From positions 924,501 through 988,500 of the forward strand of contig NZ_RWJF01000001.1 of NCBI RefSeq assembly GCF_003970925.1: a stretch of DNA of 64,000 nucleotides. Reading direction: 5' to 3'. Positions 59,580 through 64,000 of this stretch are shown piece after piece. The notes beneath the pieces were generated by a model, which was not told the origin of the DNA, ran no database searches, and saw only the letters and a program-made list of their open reading frames with translations. How positions within the stretch are numbered: position 1 is the stretch's first letter; each line of letters starts with the position of its first letter. Source of the DNA: Sphingomonas ginkgonis. GTDB taxonomy: Bacteria > Pseudomonadota > Alphaproteobacteria > Sphingomonadales > Sphingomonadaceae. A program made the translations under genes and the position numbers.

Positions 59580-62090
59580 ATGCCCCGCGCTCCGCGCCCC
59601 AAGGGTCTCACCATCGAGACCTACAACGAGAAGCGCGACTTCTCGAAGACGGCGGAGCCCAAGGGTCGCAAGGCGAAGACCAAGGGCCACAGCTTCGTCG
59701 TCCAGAAGCACGACGCCACCCGGCTCCACTATGATTTCCGGCTCGAGCTCGACGGCGTGCTCAAGAGCTGGGCGGTGCCCAAGGGTCCCAGCCTCGATCC
59801 CCACGACAACCGCCTCGCGGCGCGGACCGAGGATCATCCGCTCGACTATGGCAGCTTCGAGGGCACGATCCCCAAGGGCGAATATGGCGGCGGGACCGTC
59901 ATGCTGTGGGACCAGGGGAGCTGGACGCCCGAGCCGGGCAAGGATCCGTCCAAGACGATCGAGGAAGGCCATCTCCATTTTCGCCTCGAGGGCGAGCGGA
60001 TGAAGGGCGATTGGGTGATGTTCCGGATGAAGGGCCGGCCCGGCGAGCGTGGCGAGCCATGGATGCTCAAGAAGGTCACCGACGACTTCGCCAACCCCGA
60101 CCATGGCGAGGCGCTGGTCGAGGAATATGTGACCAGCGTCACCACCGGCCGGACCATGGCCGAGATCGCCGCGGGCGAGGATGTGTGGGAGTCGAACCGG
60201 GGCGGCAAGACGGGCGGCCGCACCAGGCGCAAGGCGCAGGCAGGCCCGCCCGAGTTCCGCGCGCCGCAGCTCGCAACCCTGGTCGACGAGGTGCCCGCCG
60301 GCTCCGACTGGCTGTTCGAGTATAAATATGACGGCTACCGGCTGCTGCTCGCCACCGCGGGCGGCGCGGTGACCGCGTGGACGCGCAATGGCAAGGACTG
60401 GAGCGACCATTTCCGCTCACTGGTCAAGGCCGCGTCCGAGCTGCCCGCCGGCTGCCTGATCGACGGCGAGGCGGTGGCAATCGGCGCCAACGGCAAGCCG
60501 GACTTCCAGCTTCTCCAGGCCAGCCTCAAGGGCGGCAAGGCGGAGCTCGCCTATTACGCCTTCGACCTGCTGGTCGATCGCGGCGAAGACATCAGGGGGC
60601 TCTCGAACCTCGAGCGCAAGGAGCGGCTCGCGGCGCTCTTGAAGGCGGTGCCGGCGCCGATCCTCTACGGCGATCATGTGCTGGCCAAGGGTGAGGCGCT
60701 GTTCAACGCCATCTGCAAGGAAGGCGGCGAGGGGATCATCGCCAAAAAGGCGAGCGCACCCTACCGGGGCGACCGCTCGAAGAACTGGCTCAAGGTCAAG
60801 TGCATCCAGCGGCAGGAATTCGTGATCGTCGGCTGGCAGGCGAGCGACAAGCGCCGCGGCTTCCGCTCGCTCCACCTCGCCGTGAAGGATGGCGGCAAGC
60901 TGAGCTATGCCGGCAAGGTCGGCACCGGCTTCGACACGAAGATGATCGAGCAATTGTCCGAGCGGATGCGCCCGCTCGCGCTGGACGCGCCGGCGCTGGA
61001 GGTGCCGCGGACGGCGAAGCGCGGCTCGACCTGGATCAAGCCCGAGCTGGTCGCCGAGATCGCCTTCACCGAGTTCACCACCGAGGGCGTGCTGCGCCAC
61101 CCGAGCTTCATCGCGCTGCGCGAGGACAAGGCGGCCAGCGACGTCGTGCGTGAGGTCCCGCAGCATCTCGAACCTGCGGCGAAGAAGGCAAAGAGGGCGG
61201 CGAAGCAGGACCGGGCGACACCGGCGAGCGTCGGCGTCAAGATCAGCAGCGAGGAGCGTGAGGTCTTCCCCGGCGAGGGCATCACCAAGGGCGATCTCGC
61301 GACCTATTATGCCGCCATCGCCGAGCCGCTGCTGCTGACGCTGGGCGAGCGGCCGATGACGCTGATCCGCTGCCCGCAGGGACGCGCGAAGCATTGCTTC
61401 TTCCAGAAGCACGATACCGGCTCGATGGGACCGGACGTCTTCCATGTCCCGGTCAAGGAAGGGGACGGCGACACGCAGGACTATCTGTTCGTGCGCGACG
61501 CCCGAGGCGTGCTCGAATGCGTCCAGATGAACACGATCGAGTTCCACGGCTGGGGATCCCGGATTGACCCGCTGGAGAACCCCGACCGGTTGGTGTTCGA
61601 CCTCGACCCCGACGAGGGGCTCGACTTCGAGCGCGTGAAGGAGGCGGCGGTCCGGCTCCGCGCCCTGCTCGCCGACCTCGGCCTCAAGACCTGGCCGATG
61701 CTGTCGGGCGGCAAGGGCATCCACGTCGTCGCCCCGCTCGACCAGAGCCGCGACTGGCCGGCGGTGAAGGGGTTCGCCGAGCGGTTCAGCCGGGCGATCG
61801 CCGAGGTCGAGCCGACGATGTTCACCGCCAACATTCGCAAGAACCAGCGCAAGGGGCGCATCTTCCTTGACTGGCTGCGCAACCAGCGCGGCGCGACCGC
61901 GGTGATGCCCTACAGCGTGCGCGCGCGAGAAGGCGCTCCGGTCGCCGCGCCGGTGAGCTGGGAGGAGTTGGACGGGTTCAAGGGCGGCAATGCCTTCTCC
62001 ATCCGCGACGTCGACACGCTGCTCGACCGCGCGGGGACGAAGGCGCTTGCCGGCTGGTGCCAGGCGAAGCAGGCCCTGCCCGACGCCTGA
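59580..62090 (+). CDS. ligD: NHEJ DNA ligase D (phosphoesterase-ligase-polymerase)
   Basis: An 836-residue three-domain LigD in the order phosphoesterase, ligase, polymerase, as in Pseudomonas. The phosphoesterase (about 1-160) has His44, His50, Asp52 and Arg54 in HDATRLHYDFRLE. The ATP-dependent ligase has the nucleotidyl Lys249 in EYKYDGYR and later EGIIAKK. The primase-like polymerase begins near FPGEGITKGDLATYY with MTLIRCPQG and DLDPDEG (metal Asp pair). It processes and seals breaks held by Ku. The ATG at 59580 directly precedes RAPRPKGLTIETYNEK, the usual family start; further in-frame upstream sequence runs into the repeat. Confidence 0.95.
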   Translation: MPRAPRPKGLTIETYNEKRDFSKTAEPKGRKAKTKGHSFVVQKHDATRLHYDFRLELDGVLKSWAVPKGPSLDPHDNRLAARTEDHPLDYGSFEGTIPKGEYGGGTVMLWDQGSWTPEPGKDPSKTIEEGHLHFRLEGERMKGDWVMFRMKGRPGERGEPWMLKKVTDDFANPDHGEALVEEYVTSVTTGRTMAEIAAGEDVWESNRGGKTGGRTRRKAQAGPPEFRAPQLATLVDEVPAGSDWLFEYKYDGYRLLLATAGGAVTAWTRNGKDWSDHFRSLVKAASELPAGCLIDGEAVAIGANGKPDFQLLQASLKGGKAELAYYAFDLLVDRGEDIRGLSNLERKERLAALLKAVPAPILYGDHVLAKGEALFNAICKEGGEGIIAKKASAPYRGDRSKNWLKVKCIQRQEFVIVGWQASDKRRGFRSLHLAVKDGGKLSYAGKVGTGFDTKMIEQLSERMRPLALDAPALEVPRTAKRGSTWIKPELVAEIAFTEFTTEGVLRHPSFIALREDKAASDVVREVPQHLEPAAKKAKRAAKQDRATPASVGVKISSEEREVFPGEGITKGDLATYYAAIAEPLLLTLGERPMTLIRCPQGRAKHCFFQKHDTGSMGPDVFHVPVKEGDGDTQDYLFVRDARGVLECVQMNTIEFHGWGSRIDPLENPDRLVFDLDPDEGLDFERVKEAAVRLRALLADLGLKTWPMLSGGKGIHVVAPLDQSRDWPAVKGFAERFSRAIAEVEPTMFTANIRKNQRKGRIFLDWLRNQRGATAVMPYSVRAREGAPVAAPVSWEELDGFKGGNAFSIRDVDTLLDRAGTKALAGWCQAKQALPDA

Positions 62091-62212
62091 CGTCCCGAAC
62101 TGAGACGAACCGCACAAGAAGTTACGGTTGCGCAACTATTAAATCTTCGTAGTAAAATCCTCATTAACCGCGCGATTCGGGGGGCCGAGCGCGCGTTGCG
62201 AGGGGCATTGCA

Positions 62213-64000
62213 ATGGGCGCGGCGAAGGGTCTTTCGAAGACGTTCACCGTGGCGACGGAATTCGTCGGCACCAACTACAATGATCTGCTGCTCGGCTCCG
62301 CCTACGTCGACAAGCTCGCGGGCGGCAACGGGGACGACCAGATCCGTGGCGGCGGTGGCGACGACATTATTTGGGGCGACAGCTTCTCCAACTCCGACGC
62401 CAACGACAATGGCTCCGACCTCCTCTACGGCGACGCCGGCAACGACCAGCTCCATGGCGGCAACGGCAAGGACTATCTCGACGGCGGGTCCGACAGCGAC
62501 ACGCTGTGGGGCGACAACGGTACCGACGTGCTGTTCGGGAACGCCGGCAACGACCTGCTGATCGGCGGGCAGGCCGGGGATTTCCTGCGCGGCGGGCTCG
62601 GCGCCGACACCTTCCGGATCACCACCAACACGCTCGGCTCGGTCGCCGATTCCACCTATGTCGCGGGGAGCGCCGGCGCCGTCAGCTGGACCGGTGAGAC
62701 GACCGCCTGGAGCAAGAGCTGGGACGTCATCGCCGATTTCAGCGGGGCAGGCGGCGAGAGCGACAAGATCGACCTGTCGCAGCTCGGCAGCTTCGTCGGC
62801 CATGCGCTGGTCTATCGCTCGCCGATCGGCACCGACGCGACCGCCGGCACCGCGAACGCGGCGCTGGCGTGGGGCGTGTGGAGCGATGCGGCGGGGCAGT
62901 TCCTCTACGCCGACACCACCGGCGACGGCAAAGCCGACATGAAGATCCAGGTCAGCGGTGTGGGCAAGGACGACTTCATCGGAGTGACCCAGGACACCGC
63001 GCCGCCGAGCGTCGTCGTCAACATCGTCGACCCGACGCTCAGCGACCATGACAATTCGTCGATAGTCACCTTTACCTTCAGCGAATATGTGCTCGGCTTC
63101 AGCGAAGCCGACATCGTCGCCACCGGCGGCTCGATCGTCGCGGGCTCGCTCTCCACCAGCGACGGCGGCAAGACCTGGAGCGCGACCTTCGTCGCCGAGG
63201 ACGGCTACGAAGGGACGGGGTCGGTCGCAGTCAGCGCGAACAGCTATACCGACTATTCGTCCAATCTCGGGCTGGGTGGCAGCGACAGCGTCACCATCGA
63301 CACCAAGAACCCGACCGTCAGCAGCATTGTCTTTGCCGACCCGCTGCTGACCGACGCCACGCCGTCCACCACCGTCACCGTCACCTTCAGCGAGGCGGTG
63401 AGCGGGTTCAGCAACAGCGATGTGACGGCGACCGGCGGAGCGCTGTCGGCCTTCTCCAGCGCCGACGGCGGAAAGACCTGGACCGCCACCTTCACCGCGG
63501 CCGACGACTACGACAGCAACGACGGTCTCGGCGGCGACGGCGCCGGCATCAGCATCGGCAACGGCTTCACCGATCTGTTCGGCAACGACGGCGTGGGCGC
63601 CAGCCAGTCGGTCGAGATCGACCGCACCAACCCGACGGTGACGGTCGACATCGCCAACACGCTTCTCAACCTCGGCGACAACCAGTCGGCGGTCAGCTTC
63701 ACCTTCTCCGAAGCGGTCAGCGGGTTCGACGAAAGCGATCTCACCGTTGCCGGCGGAACGCTGAGCGGCTTCGAGATGGTCGATGCGACCCACTACAAGG
63801 CCGTCTTCACCGCCGATCCCGGCTTCGAGGGCAGCGGCAGCGTCAGCGTCGGGGCGGGCTACACCGACCTGGTCGGCAACGCCGGCGCCGGCGGCAGCGA
63901 CAGCGTCACCATCGACACGAAGCCGACCAGCGTCGCGGTCGAGCTGCTGGGCGATACGACCGGCGACGATGTGCTCAACATCGCCGAGGCGGGCAGCGCC
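62213..64000 (+). CDS. Large RTX / Ig-like repeat protein (5' part, runs off the window)
   Basis: An open frame of 596 codons from the ATG at 62213 to the right edge with no stop. It has no signal peptide. Residues ~20-130 carry RTX-type calcium-binding nonapeptides (GGNGDDQIRGGGGDD, YGDAGNDQLHGGNGKD, GNAGNDLLIGGQAGD), followed by a ~130-residue domain with DVIADFSGAGGESDKIDL. From about residue 261, Ig-like repeats of ~100 residues begin: 62993-63301, 63302-63622, 63623-63916 and a fourth started. Each has FTFSEAVSGF(x)5DLTVAGG-like and DSVTID elements, as in Big_12-type adhesin repeats. It is probably secreted by a type I system and acts as an adhesin or surface protein; its full length is unknown. 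The 122-bp gap upstream is AT-rich, likely the promoter. Confidence 0.82.
   Translation, partial: MGAAKGLSKTFTVATEFVGTNYNDLLLGSAYVDKLAGGNGDDQIRGGGGDDIIWGDSFSNSDANDNGSDLLYGDAGNDQLHGGNGKDYLDGGSDSDTLWGDNGTDVLFGNAGNDLLIGGQAGDFLRGGLGADTFRITTNTLGSVADSTYVAGSAGAVSWTGETTAWSKSWDVIADFSGAGGESDKIDLSQLGSFVGHALVYRSPIGTDATAGTANAALAWGVWSDAAGQFLYADTTGDGKADMKIQVSGVGKDDFIGVTQDTAPPSVVVNIVDPTLSDHDNSSIVTFTFSEYVLGFSEADIVATGGSIVAGSLSTSDGGKTWSATFVAEDGYEGTGSVAVSANSYTDYSSNLGLGGSDSVTIDTKNPTVSSIVFADPLLTDATPSTTVTVTFSEAVSGFSNSDVTATGGALSAFSSADGGKTWTATFTAADDYDSNDGLGGDGAGISIGNGFTDLFGNDGVGASQSVEIDRTNPTVTVDIANTLLNLGDNQSAVSFTFSEAVSGFDESDLTVAGGTLSGFEMVDATHYKAVFTADPGFEGSGSVSVGAGYTDLVGNAGAGGSDSVTIDTKPTSVAVELLGDTTGDDVLNIAEAGSA

Noticed and set aside
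62150..62180. TTAA and TTAACC elements resembling a CtrA-type site before the RTX-like gene
   Set aside because: The spacing does not fit TTAA-N7-TTAAC, so it is no better than chance in an AT-rich promoter gap.

Overview
The window is high-GC (roughly 70%) and gene-dense. Overlapping start/stop codons and GTG/TTG starts are frequent. The TonB-dependent receptor type, the flavin-halogenase-like paralogs beside it, the Weimberg-type xylose genes and the bacteriophytochrome/heme-oxygenase pair all point to an alphaproteobacterium, most likely a sphingomonad. No mobile element, CRISPR array or rRNA was seen.

Layout. (1) 1-4487: housekeeping genes: the end of a gamma-carbonic-anhydrase-like protein, a pirin, a membrane-anchored hypothetical, an AlkA-type DNA glycosylase, an RlmB-type rRNA methyltransferase and a secreted cupin. 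(2) 4484-11243: a complete leftward phosphate regulon, phoR-pstSCAB-phoU-phoB, with a three-unit Pho box overlapping the end of phoR. (3) 11278-13159: a small membrane protein, a conserved hypothetical, a LuxR-type regulator with a C-terminal membrane anchor, and tRNA-Tyr and tRNA-Gly. (4) 13307-17715: a divergent four-gene locus: truncated globin, DUF3034 outer-membrane-like protein, cupredoxin-like protein and a membrane GGDEF/EAL protein. It looks like an envelope-to-c-di-GMP signalling unit. (5) 17743-53913: a ~36 kb hemicellulose (xylan-centred) utilization locus. (6) 54054-62090: CorA-type transporter, bacteriophytochrome kinase plus heme oxygenase, and the NHEJ pair ku and ligD. (7) 62213 to the right edge: the start of a large RTX/Ig-like repeat protein.

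How the hemicellulose locus works together (inference from families). A large TonB-dependent receptor imports oligosaccharides. Secreted GH10 (xylanase), GH67 (alpha-glucuronidase), GH43, two GH3, GH9 and GH5 enzymes cut the glycan. CE20-like, CE2-like and CE4 domains deacetylate it. A sugar-porter permease takes up the monosaccharide, and XylB, XylC and XylX carry out Weimberg steps toward 2-oxoglutarate semialdehyde; xylD and xylA are not in the window. A LacI-family regulator sits in the middle, and six near-identical palindromes (consensus TGNTARCGCTANCA) lie in front of the receptor, GH67/GH10, GH3/lacI, permease, xylX/GH3 and GH5 genes. This defines one regulon.

The most unusual parts are a six-gene, translationally coupled operon of four tryptophan-halogenase-like flavoproteins (one with lost catalytic motifs), a JmjC-like cupin and a GH43, divergent from the receptor; a single-chain aldose-1-epimerase/CE4 deacetylase fusion; and the globin/DUF3034/cupredoxin/c-di-GMP locus.
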